Shown here: positions 54,143 to 64,000 of the stretch, piece by piece | How the letters are laid out: each line of letters begins with the position of its first letter | Position numbering within the stretch: the first letter of the stretch is position 1 | NCBI GenBank assembly: GCA_030998225.1 | Contig: JAPYXD010000727.1 | Coordinates: 6,324,001 to 6,388,000, forward strand | DNA length: 64,000 nt | Direction: 5' to 3' | Source: Diplolepis rosae | Taxonomy: Eukaryota; Arthropoda; Insecta; Hymenoptera; Diplolepididae | Program-made: the position numbers and the translations under genes | Notes under the pieces: model-generated | The model's database searches: none | Told to the model about the DNA's origin: nothing | Seen by the model: only the letters and a program-made list of their open reading frames with translations

Positions 54143-55060
54143 TCTTACCTTCTTCTAGAAACTTTAATCAATTGATCTTCACCCTTAATTTGAAATTATC
54201 TCCTTCATTCACTGCGTTTTATTTCACCCAAAATTATCACTAACAAATACTCTATAAAAATCCAGTTGAGTAAAAAAAAATGAAAAAAAATCCGCTAGCT
54301 CTCATTAAAAAATCTAAAATGCACAATACAGGAGTTTTCCAAAAAGTAAATCCTTTTTCTTAAAAAAAATACTTCACGAAAGTACTTTATTATGTTTTTA
54401 AATAGTCCTTATCGTCACATATTCAGCCAAAGGTAAGTACTAAGAAGGTTAAATTGTCTTTCGAAAGTTTGTAAGATGCAGAGATAAAAAGTGGAAACTA
54501 ATACGCGAAAAAGCAAGAGCAAGTTCTTTTTGTAAAAGTTCGTTGGATAATGATGTCGGCGGTAAGAGAATCGTCGCTATCACTGCGCGAGACTAAGGAT
54601 ATCCGGTTAATGATCCCATACGTGACGTTGGTATTTACCCTCGGCATCCCCCAATCAGTCCACCGCGTTCACCTCCGCAATCCCCAAATGGACCGCATAA
54701 TCCGTCGGTCAATATTTTTTCCTCGGTGGTGGTTCAGGTGGAATGTGATTGGCCAGATCCGCCATCACCCTTAGATAAGGACACGCCCCTTAAAAGCATC
54801 GTGGGGGTTATTTGCAGGGAGTCCGTTACTTTTTTTTGTCCCCCTCCATTCACGGCGTTCCATCCCTGGATAAGCAGCTACGTGTATCCAGAGACGAGTC
54901 CCATTAATAAGCTTACAAGGATTTACCCCTATTTACCCCTGGATACCTACCCGACATACTAAGGAAACTGCGTTCCTGGACCTGTTCGTCCAATTCCTGC
55001 GACGATGTCATCCACTTCTGAGGCGCTTCTTTAATTAGCTACCAACTAATGACGATAGGG
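54143..55060 (-). promoter_or_regulatory. Probable promoter-proximal region of the Not-class gene
   Basis: Repeat-poor, relatively GC-rich DNA upstream of the homeobox ATG, in contrast to the surrounding transposons. On the minus strand a TTTTTATAGAG box lies about 110 bp before the ATG, and a GGGGCGTGTC-type GC box lies near 54785. TAAT-core homeodomain sites cluster near 55030-55050. Function is inferred from position and composition only. Confidence 0.35.
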
Positions 55061-55279
55061 TTATTTAATTCTCTGGTGATTCCTTTCTTCTGGAGATTTG
55101 TGAAGCTGGGGTCACCGCAATTATTTTCTTGATTGAGATGATATTTTTAATAAGATTATTTTCATTTATAATTAAATATATATACACTGCTGTGCAAAAG
55201 TCGCGGAGTACTTGTTTTTAAGCATTCACATAAAAGCTTCTAATTTATAAAATGCCTAACAATGAGTTATTTCCATAGA
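55061..55279. other. Short unassigned spacer
   Basis: AT-rich sequence between the upstream region of the homeobox gene and the next foldback; nothing recognised. Confidence 0.2.
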
Positions 55280-56745
55280 ATAACATGAAAACAAAAAAAA
55301 ATTTCTTCGCGAAAAATGCCACTATAATATTCCCATGTATTTTTCCCCGCTGAAACCGAGTTCGCAGCCCGTTTGACCCCAGCACGTCAGGGTTTCGTCC
55401 TAACCTCAAAAACCACTTCGAAAAATCACTAAATTCAATATACCTCCTGTGTGGAAAAATGTCATGGCGCTGGCCAGCGCCAGACCAGACTGTCTGGTTT
55501 CCAGTTCTGGCGCTGACTATAGACCTGGTCTAGGGCTGGCCAGAACTGTAACGTTTTTGTACGATTAGCCGCTAGTCAGCGCCTGGACAGACACCAGTCA
55601 GCCACAAGCCAGCGGCTAGTCAGCCACTAATTCGCGTCTGGTTAGCCACTAATTGGTGGTCAGTTAATAAATTTTTGATTGAAAAACCATTTTAATTGAA
55701 CATTTATCGATTTCGATTAAAAATCCTAACCTCTGAAAGTAATTCAATTTTTTGTTATGTTCTTCTTTATTAGATACAGAGGGTTTGCATACCTTTTAAT
55801 TAAAAAAAAGATCACTGTTTGACAAGGAACTTTCCACTTTTCATGCGTCAAAAAATGCAGTCAAGCTCTTGCTTAGAAACTTCTGACAGTTTATTCGATT
55901 TGTCAACACGTTTGAACGTTGAAGACTAGCAATATGACGCGCAGTCACGACTTAATCTTCGCTATATGCAGTAGCAATATTTGCAAAAAGGAAATACTTG
56001 TTTCCGGTCGCGTAATAAATGTTTCTAAAAACTTGTTACTAACCTATGAATTTTTCGAAACTTGTAAAAAAAATTTCGTTCGCCACATATAAAATTTTTT
56101 GTTATGGAATGCTGACCAGCGCCAGATCTGAGCTAGACCAGAAATTCCAGACCAGCCAGTCTGGAAATTGTCAGACCTGAGCCAGATCAGACAATAGACT
56201 GCCATGAAATTTTTCCATACGGGCTGTAACTACATAACTAAATAAGCCCTAAAACATGTAATTTCTTAACCTCATAACCCCTCAATATTATAACCCTATA
56301 ATTTCTCAATACCATAACCCCATAATAGGTTGATGAGTGTTTGAGTTCATTGTATGAAATTCACACATCACTGGAAGTCACAAAAGAAACATACACAACA
56401 TTATACATGGCTATGGGGTTGAGGGGTGATGGGGTAATAGGTTAATGGATGTTTGAGTTTATTGTATGAAATTCACCCATTTCTGGAAGTCACAAAAAAA
56501 ACATACACAAGATTTTCGGTTTTGCAGTACATGACCTTTTCGATTTACAGGGTTATGGGGTTAAGACATTATATGTTTCAGGGCTTATTTGGTTATGGGG
56601 TTGAGTGATTTTAGTCATTTTTCTAAGTGTTTTTTGAGGTTAGGACGAAACCCTGACGTGCTGCAGTCAAAAGGGTTACGAGTTCGGTTTCATAGGCAAA
56701 AATACATGGGAATATCATAGTGGCATTCTTCACGCAGAACAAATT
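55280..56745. mobile_element. Foldback element with nested TIR element and internal duplication
   Basis: GCCACTATAATATTCCCATG at the left returns inverted as CATGGGAATATCATAGTGGC at the right, and TCAGGGTTTCGTCCTAACCT pairs likewise. A 70-bp segment (TGTTTGAGTTCATTGTATGA) is duplicated in tandem at about 56336 and 56452. Confidence 0.78.
55446..56223. mobile_element. TIR element with CTGG/CCAG-rich body
   Basis: CCTGTGTGGAAAAATGTCAT and ATGAAATTTTTCCATACGGG bound 778 bp. The ends consist of iterated CTGG, CCAG and GCTAGTCAGCC words that self-pair (GCGCTGGCCAGCGCCAG). No target duplication could be confirmed. Confidence 0.7.
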
Positions 56746-56817
56746 TTTTTTTGTGGGTCTCTGTTATTAAAGAAGATATTGATAAAAAAAGTCAAGATTT
56801 CAAAGTTTTCTTGAATT

Positions 56818-57432
56818 TTAAGGTAGTTTATCTACGAAAATAAGGCTTCAGGGAAAAATAGATAATTTTCCTTTTAGGAATAGCAATATAATTATTGAAG
56901 GATTAAATTAAAAGAGAAAAGATTATTTTCCATGAAAAAAATTTGAAATACAGAAAAATAATGCTTATAAAAAATTTTATTTTTACCCGCACTTTTTTTC
57001 TTATTACTCCATACAAAATTTTAAGAAATTGCGTGGTTCTAATGAATCACGGATCATTTTTTGAGGATAAAGATTCTTTACAACTTTACCGTTCTCAGTT
57101 TATGAAAATTAATTCTTTAAAGGCTGAAACCATTAAAAATCAATTTTCCAAAACAAAATTCTTATAGACAAATTGTTGAATTTGGTAATAATTTATTTAT
57201 TTTAGAAAATTAGAAACAGATAAGTTGTAGAGAATCTTTTTCTGAAAAATGATCTATGATTTACTAGAATCACATCATTTTTGTAAATTTGGTATAAAGC
57301 GATAATAAAAAAAGCTCGGGTAAGAATAAAATTTGTTAAATGCATTATTTTTTGGCATTTAAAATTTTTTTGATGGGAAATGATCTTTTCTCTTTCAAAT
57401 GATCCCTTCAATAATAATATTCCTATTCTTGA
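56818..57432. mobile_element. Foldback element family 2, copy f
   Basis: TTAAGGTAGTTTATCTACGA left; AATGATCCCTTCAATAATAA and TTCCTATTCTTGAA at the right pair with it. The right terminal 30 bp are lost. Confidence 0.72.
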
Positions 57433-57563
57433 ATGAATGTATGACAGAAAGGTTTGAAAAATGAGTGACTATTTTGTTGAATGTTATCAACGCTTAACAT
57501 CTTATATTTTTCTTTTTGAACCCTGATGTATTTTTTTATTTTTATTTATTTTAAATTTATCAT

Positions 57564-58235
57564 TTGAAAAATCCGGACAAAAACCCGGACAAACTCAAAA
57601 ATCCTGTAGGACAACTCACACAAGCAATTTTTTCGGATATTTGGGGTCTGAAGCGTGTGGCAGCGAAGTTCGTTCCAAAATTGCTGAATTTTGACCAAAA
57701 AATCCGTCGCATGACCATCGCTTGGGAAATATTGAATGACGTCAACGACTATCCAGGTTTTCTTAAAAGAGTCATAACTGGTGACGAATCATGGGTATAT
57801 GGTTATGACGTCGAAACCAAAGCACAATCGTCCCAATGGAAGCACACTGAATCACCAAGACCGAAAAAAGCACTTCAAGTTCGGTCAAATGTCAAGCTTT
57901 TGCTCACTGTTTTCTTTGATTATCATGGCGTAGTGTATCAGGAGTTCTTACCACAAGGTCGTACGGTTAATAAGGAGTATTACTTTGAAGTTATGCGCCG
58001 TTCGCGTGAAGCAATACGAAAGAAAGGCCCGGAATTGTGGAAAAACAATTCATGACTTTTGCATCACGATAACGCACCTGCTCACTCGTCATTTACCGAA
58101 TCGCTGAGAGAGCTTAAGGACATACCAAAAAGTGCATATCAGAAGTGCTTCGAGGATTGGAAAAAACGCTGGCATAAGTTTGTTATATCTGAGGGGGATT
58201 ACTTTGAAGGGGACAACATAGAAATTCATGAATAA
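57564..58235 (+). pseudogene. Mariner (Mos1-like) transposase fragment
   Basis: KLLNFDQKIRRMTIAWEILN, VITGDESWVYGYDVETKAQS and LLHHDNAPAHSS mark the first and second Asp blocks of a mariner DD34D enzyme. A TGA at 58053 replaces the Trp before LLHHDN. The third Asp block is deleted: the frame passes from HSSFTESLRE to LKDIPKSAYQKCFEDWKKRW and ends EGDYFEGDNIEIHE. The N-terminal third and TIRs are gone. Confidence 0.88.
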
Positions 58236-58821
58236 GTTGATATTTATCGAAAAAAATGAAAACTCACCTTATTTTTTTAACAGATCTGGTATAACTAAAA
58301 TGGCGATGCAAAGGCGAAAATGGCAATGCAATATGGTGATACTGTTGTCCTTTCCATAGCTTTGGATACGATAACCAAAGTTTGGGTGTGAGACCCAAAG
58401 CTAGTTGGTATCATTAGTTGCAGAAAATACAACATAGCATTATTGGATACGATACCATTTAAACTTTGGGAACGATATCCAAAGTTTGGATATTATATCC
58501 AAACGCATATCATTCGCTTTGGCAAAAGCAACCCAATGAGAATGGCATGGGAACAATTTTTTAAGATACAGGACAAAACATATATTTGTTTTATAACCAA
58601 GTACAATACAACCACAGTACTTTCGTCGTCACGACAAAATCTGTTTTTTCCGTGTATTAAAGTTAAAATTTAGAAAAACAATGTTGTGAGAATACAAAGG
58701 ATTTTCATACTTAAAAAATGTATTTGAAAAATTACAATAATTAATAATATGAAACAAATACAAAACATCATAAAATATCAGTACAAACACAAATTCATCT
58801 CAACGTCCAAACAAAAGTATA
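58236..58821. other. Word-rich DNA, CCAAAGTTTGG type
   Basis: TTTGGATACGATAACCAAAG, CAAAGTTTGGGTGTGAGACC and AACTTTGGGAACGATATCCA repeat and self-pair. The stretch ends at TTTTTTCCGTG|TA (58654), like the right end of a CACTGAG-type element; no left end found. Confidence 0.4.
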
Positions 58822-59102
58822 ATTCAAAATTTCAAGAATTCGAAACTGTTCGAACCCTTATCATATTAAAAAACGACCAGACCAAAAAAATTTCTTAAAA
58901 TAAACGATTATGAGAAACCAACAAAAAAAGAGGAAAGAAAAAAGAAGGCAATGTTCCAAAATTCTTCCGTCTTTTTCTTTCCTCCATTTTTGTTGGTTTC
59001 TCATAATCGTTTATTTTAAGAAATTTTTTTGGTCTGGTCGTTTTTTAATATGATAAGGGTTCGAACAGTTTCGAATTCTTGAAATTTTGAATTTTCATAA
59101 AT
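58822..59102. repeat. Near-perfect long hairpin, arms about 122 bp
   Basis: AAATTTCAAGAATTCGAAAC at the left is matched by its inverse at 59085 with no mismatch for about 100 bp, then a few mismatches toward a loop of roughly 25 nt centred on 58955. No target duplication or TIR family is recognised. Transcription would give a long double-stranded RNA. Confidence 0.88.
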
Positions 59103-59866
59103 TTTGAAAAGAGTCAAGAAAATTTTGAAAATTTGCTCATGAATCTTTACCAATCATCCTTATAATATTTTTTGATTAAACAAAAATTAGAAAAGTTATA
59201 GTAAGTTCAAACTTGAAGTGTTAAAACGCAAAATCATTTGCGTAAATAAAGTCTACGAATTTGTTCCTTTTTTAAGAAGAAAATATTTATTTCATCAGGA
59301 AAAAAATTAAAAATATAAAAAATGCTTTTGTGATTTTAAGCATTAAAATTATAATTTTACAAAATTGGATTCGTTTAAGTAGTGGAAAATTGTTTTCCTA
59401 GTGACAACAAACTTTTTCTCATTAAAATTTCATTATTTTTAAAAAATTAGTATTTATAACGATACGAAAAAATGTTAAAATAAATCATTTTTGCAACTTA
59501 AAATTTTTTTCATGATAAATAATCTTTTCTCTCTTGAATAATATTATCAGTAATGATGTTACAGTTCTGAAATGTATTTTTAGATTGATATTTTTCCCCG
59601 AGACCAGTTTCTCATCCAATAAAAACTTTTTAATTGTCACATTTCTAAAGAAACATTCTTTAAAATATTTTTTAAATACATTAATATTGTGGTTTAGAAA
59701 ATAATCAGTATCTATCAGTATCTCAAGCTAATTTAAGCTGACTCGCTTGAGCGTGCACGGATTGTAGCGATTCCGAGTCAATATCTAAGATTTTACTGAA
59801 TCAAGCTGATTCCCGACATGATTCTGAAAAATCATTCGACAAGTCATTGATTCTGAATCGATTATA
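59103..59866. other. AT-rich DNA, no gene seen
   Basis: Includes scraps of foldback family 2 (TTCATGATAAATAATCTTTT near 59510). Nothing else. Confidence 0.3.
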
Positions 59867-60723
59867 CACAGTGTGTCCTAAAAATAACCGAACTTTTTGG
59901 ATATAGAATAAGATACACATTATATTATCTTTGAAAGTTATTATTTATTCAAAATAGGTTCCATTAGACTCAATACAACGTTTGGCACGGTCAACCAATT
60001 TATCCATAGACTTTTTAAACTCGGTTTTTGGGATATTCTTTAGCACCTATGTCACAGCTGCTTGAATGGTTGGAACGTCATCGTAAAAAGCTTCTTTCAT
60101 TGCAGTTTTCAGTTTTGGGAACAGAAAATAGTTACACGGTGATAGATCAGGCGAAAACGGAGGGTGTTCGATGACACAAATCTGTCTTTTCATAAAAAAT
60201 TCATTGACTCTTTTGGTCTTGTGAGGTGGTGCATTTTACTGATGTAAATTTGATTCTTCTGCCAGCATTCTCACAGTGAAATTTGCATCGATAGCGATTA
60301 TTTCACGTACTTTTTCCACTAACTCAGCACGATTTGATGCTTCTGGTCGTCCAGGTCTTGAATCATCATTTAAATCGACACGGTCATTTTTGAATCGTGT
60401 AAACCACGTATAAACTTGAGTACGACTCATACAATCATCAACATAAACTTTTTTCATCAATTCGTATGTCTCAGCGAAATTTTTTTCAAATTTAACATAA
60501 AATTTTATATTGCTCTTTGTTCCATTTTTGTTGTGTAACATTAGCACACTTTTTCTTTTATTGAAATGACTGTAACTTTCACATCTGTCATCCGATTTAC
60601 ATGAATTTAGGTGCGTTTGAAAGAGAATGAATGTATCTTTTTAATGCTGCAAATTTTCAGTAGATGGCGCTGCCTGTTGTATGATTTAAATATAATGTTC
60701 GGTTATTTTTGGGACACACTGTG
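59867..60723 (-). mobile_element. Internally deleted mariner, CACAGTGTGTCC type
   Basis: TA|CACAGTGTGTCCTAAAAATA and TATTTTTGGGACACACTGTG|TA, 857 bp. TIRs of about 27 bp are nearly perfect. The coding part joins an N-terminal HTH region directly to the C-terminal third. Confidence 0.9.
59941..60541 (-). pseudogene. Transposase remnant of the deleted mariner
   Basis: ATG at 60541; FYVKFEKNFAETYELMKKVY, VYTWFTRFKNDRVDLNDDSR and PGRPEASNRAELVEKVREII are the mariner N-terminal helix-turn-helix region. At LHQ the frame stops and a second frame continues with NAPPHKTK and PPFSPDLSPCNYFLFPKLKT, the second and third catalytic blocks. The first Asp block has been deleted. Confidence 0.85.
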
Positions 60724-62376
60724 TAAGTATGGAAAATTATTGATTCTTTCAGTGAACGGCCCCTCGACCAAAAATCAGTTTTATTTATCAAGTTTTGAAT
60801 AACCTTACATACTGTAATTGCAATTACCGATATCACGTGGTCAGGTTGATCTATGGCCTTAAATGAATCAGGTATTTTTTTCAATTTCTGAATCGGTAGT
60901 AAAAAACAAATAATATTTGTTTTTCTATATTTTAATTTTGACTCCATAATAATAGATTTTCAGCTTGAGACACTTATAAACTTTTGATTGCTCATTGATT
61001 TAATAAGTAAAAAATGTTACATTGACATTCCTACTCGACTTCATCCACAAGCCAAGTTGACGGACGTGAGAGAGTTTCATTACCTACCCCGGAAAACCTC
61101 TAAGGAGCTTGAGTCTAAGAGCAAGGTCTTAATTACCTTCGTAAGTTGCTTGTTCTTATATAAAGTTATATGAACTTTAGACATCAATTCTTAATAACAT
61201 AATTCGTCAATTTACGGATTGGATAGAGTTCCCCTTCAAAATGCAATATTAGGAAGAAAAAAAATCTATTGCATTTACTAAGTTATTAGTTAAAATAGTG
61301 AAAGCTTAAAATTAAAGTAAGTTTGGCAAACATTTCATAATAATTCAACGTTATTTTGTAAACATAACAGATTTGTCCATAAATATTACAGAAGTGCATG
61401 TTAAATTAACATTTTGGAAATAATTTCTTTTTCTCTAAATTTAACAGAAACAGTAATATTTATCCATAAATTTGTTATGTTTACAAAAAAATAGTGAAAT
61501 GTACTGAAATATCTGTTAAATTTACCAAAATTTTATGCTTTCAGTATCTTAACTTATGGACCCCGTAAATGTAAAAGATTTTTTTTCTCCGTGTTTAACC
61601 TCTCTAAAATAATTAAAGATATCAGGTTAGTTAAATGTAAATTAATTTCGTAAACCAATTATTGATAATATCTTTCCACTCTTTACTACATTTTTCAAAC
61701 ATTATATTTTATAATAATTTATTTCTTGCTTGATTTACATGGAAATTTGAAGGAAAAAACTAACAAAGTGCTCAAGAAGTCTGCAAAGTTTAAAAGCTAA
61801 TCTCAAGTTTAAATTAAGTCATAAATTCCAAATTTACTTAAAGCCTCGAAGTATTTACTTTATAAGATAGGCAAGAAACTCCTAGAGGATAACATCATCT
61901 TACGGTTCGTGAGTTATTACCTTCTGCAACTCCCTGAAAAGAGCTTAAAAAACTTTACATATATCACCAACATTATTCCATTTATGACTAATCTCGTGAT
62001 ATGATATCACTATATACTAATAAAGAAGATAATATACATTGAATTTATTACACCTTAAGGTCATCGATTAATCGGACCATGTGAATAAATTATAGATTAC
62101 TCGTTCATGTAAGATAATGTCTGTTAACTACTTTTTAGTAAAATTTTGATAGAGACCTGGAAAACTTATTGACAAATACAGTTCGGTATAAAAATTTTTG
62201 CAAAATTTTCACTTAAGAGGGTCCACTTGTGTGCCGGCGGTACTTCGAGCGCTTTTTCAGGAATTCTTTTATGGAAGAACTACTTAAAATTTTTCAACGA
62301 ATTATACGTTATTTTGAAGGTTTATTTTTTTATTGTACTAAATAATTTCTTCAAAAGTGTAATTTGAAGCCTAATG
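60724..62376. other. AT-rich DNA with a TGTTAAATTTAACA-like word block
   Basis: 61320-61600 iterates GTAAACATAACA, TGTTAAATT and AATTTGTTATGTTTAC words and ends TTTTTTTTCTCCGTG near 61592, again like a CACTGAG-type right end. The rest shows no gene. Confidence 0.35.
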
Positions 62377-62640
62377 TACTGGCAAAACCCCTAATTATAA
62401 CTCGGATTAAAGTTGGCAGTCAATACTGGGCTGGTACATGATAGCAGTACTGGTCCAATGCTATCAGTCGGTACTGGCAAGACCCCTAATTATAACTCGG
62501 ATTGAAGTTGGCAGTCAGTACTAAGCTTGTACATGAAAGCGGTACTGGTACAGTGCTATCAGTCGGTACTGGCAAAACCCCTAATTATAATACGGATTGA
62601 AGTTGGCAGTCAGTACTGAGCTGGTACATGAAAGCAGTAC
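62377..62640. repeat. 95-bp tandem repeat, nearly three units
   Basis: TACTGGCAAAACCCCTAATT at 62377, TACTGGCAAGACCCCTAATT at 62472 and TACTGGCAAAACCCCTAATT at 62567: exact 95-bp steps. Units contain the variable word GTACTG/CAGTAC. A CACTGAGAAAAA end follows at 62640. Confidence 0.9.
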
Positions 62641-63725
62641 ACTGAGAAAAATATATCTGAATTTTTCCTGTTTTTTATAGGAATTCTACCTCAGGGGGTA
62701 GACAATAGGAAAATTTGCTATTTGAAATGAAGTATATACTATTGCGAAAGTGAAATAAGAGGATAAAAAATGAAAGTATTTACTTTTTTTTATAGGAAAG
62801 TTGTTATTCAAATTTTGACGGATATAGTACCTTACTTAAAGAAAATATGTACAGTAACTGAATCTAAAAAAGTCCGATAAATTATGGGACTTTCTATGGT
62901 CTGTCAGATTTCCGATAAATCATCGGAATAAAAAATTCAAGTTCAAGGCAGATTTTACTGGTTTTTTTCGGACTGATGGCATTATACACGACTCTGTACA
63001 TTAGTGTGCGGCGTGTTCACGTGAGCAGTGTACTTGTGTGCGTGTGTATACAGACGTGCGTCATGCTCGAATGCAGTAATGTATTTTTGGCACACACAGT
63101 GACTTAGCGTACATGTGTACGCGTACCTATTTGAGGAAGTGAACTTGAAAAAATATTTATAAATTTTTGCTTTTTTTTATAAAACGCTACTTTATATGAA
63201 AACACAAAACTCCATAAAATTAATGACTTTTTATGAAGTCAACTTTAAATTTTTTTTATAGAGTCTGGTCTTTTTATGAAATGCGATTTTTTATAAAGAA
63301 ACGAATCCTCATAAAAATACTGACTTTTCATAAAGTCAACTATACAAAAATTTTATAAAGTTTAGTCTTTTAATAACAAAAAGTTCTTTATAAAAGTAGA
63401 AAACTTTATAAAACTTTCATAAGGTTTACTATATACAAAATTGGTAAATTTATTCAGTTTTCATAAAATTACATTATTAATACTCATAATGTATACATTT
63501 TTTTATAATGTTCACTTTATAAAAAAACTATATGAAAATTTTTATAAAGAATCGTACCTTTATAAGAAGACAAAACTTTATAAAAGTCAGTGATTTTATA
63601 AAGTTTTGTATTTTTATAAAAAAACGCATTTCATAAAGACAATTTTTATAAAATTTTTCATAAAGTTGACTTCATAAAAAGTCACTAATTTTATAAAATT
63701 TTTATTTTAAAAAAGTGGCTTTATA
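62640..63725. mobile_element. Left-ended CACTGAG element with TTTATAAA words
   Basis: TA|CACTGAGAAAAATATATC at the left. From 63140 the sequence is dominated by TTTATAAA, CATAAAGT and their inverses, and the two sides pair (GACTTTTTATGAAGTCAACT near 63223 with AGTTGACTTCATAAAAAGTC near 63660). The right terminus is not found. Confidence 0.5.
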
Positions 63726-63934
63726 ATGTTTTTAATTACTAAGGACCATCTGTATATCGCTATGTAGAATCTACATTTACAAAAACAAATTTGTTTTTTT
63801 ACGGTTGGGAAACGATTTCACCTACAACAGTAGGGTTTTTCAAAGTAAAACTCGTAAGAAAATGGGGCATCTCAGACTGTGGGTCATGTAACTAATAATC
63901 GAAGTGTCGTTGGAATGGTTTCACAGGTCAGCGG

Positions 63935-63985
63935 TCTACGTTCTAGCCTACGGACCACGAGGACGCGAGTTCGAACCCAGCTTGG
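63935..63985 (+). other. tRNA-like B-box at the right edge
   Basis: GAGTTCGAACCC at 63967 matches the Pol III B box, and GGTC/GACC can pair upstream. No acceptor stem or proper anticodon arm can be built, so this may be the head of a tRNA-derived SINE that continues past the window. Confidence 0.3.
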
Positions 63986-64000
63986 AGCAGAATTATTTTC

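Noticed and set aside
63935..63985. A true tRNA gene
   Set aside because: Only the B box fits; there is no acceptor stem or anticodon arm.
1..64000. CRISPR array, bacterial operon or Shine-Dalgarno sites
   Set aside because: Spaced direct repeats with unique spacers are absent, and introns and eukaryotic transposons dominate.

Overview
This window looks like AT-rich, intron-containing insect DNA. Evidence for an insect: consensus GT-AG introns with basal sizes near 80 nt, an insect-type secreted serine-protease homologue, a Not-class homeobox gene, several mariner relics and a Penelope-like retroelement. Hymenoptera is my guess, not a demonstration. There are no bacterial features.

Three multi-exon genes can be modelled, all on the minus strand, with splice phases that close exactly. 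(1) A 276-aa secreted S1-family serine protease homologue (exons between 41703 and 29370) in which the His, Asp and Ser catalytic positions are Thr, Glu and Asp. Its 12-kb span is swollen by transposons. (2) A 415-aa acidic protein of unknown function (50074 to 46970, five exons) whose third intron is almost entirely a dead mariner. (3) A 399-aa Not/NOTO-class homeodomain protein (54142 to 50486, two exons) with an eh1-like repressor motif. Genes 3 and 2 lie head-to-tail, 411 bp apart. Two further single-exon guesses (108..33 minus, 19947..20017 plus) are weak.

Most of the rest is nested mobile DNA. Layout: 1-13.8 kb holds CTCTCTAAAT MITEs, foldback elements, a repeat rich in CpG, two TIR elements inside a foldback, and a TTAA-flanked element. 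13.8-24 kb holds two related foldbacks, one carrying a 2.2-kb TA-flanked element and one carrying a palindrome made of GAAnnTTC words. 24-28 kb is degenerate tandem repeat. 28-42 kb is the protease-homologue locus with its intronic elements. 42-47 kb has MITEs and a 2.7-kb inverted repeat interrupted by a Penelope-like element with a hammerhead-like motif. 47-55 kb is the gene-dense part. 55-64 kb is foldbacks, mariner relics, a near-perfect 122-bp-arm hairpin, a 95-bp tandem repeat and a TTTATAAA-rich block.

The most unusual theme is a set of elements with similar TA-flanked ends (CACTGAGAAAAA-like) whose bodies are built by iterating a short self-complementary word, a different word in each element. 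The GAAnnTTC palindrome at 22.2-23.3 kb, which matches the two-unit heat-shock-element pattern, is the clearest case of word iteration. All alignments were done by eye; no database search was possible.
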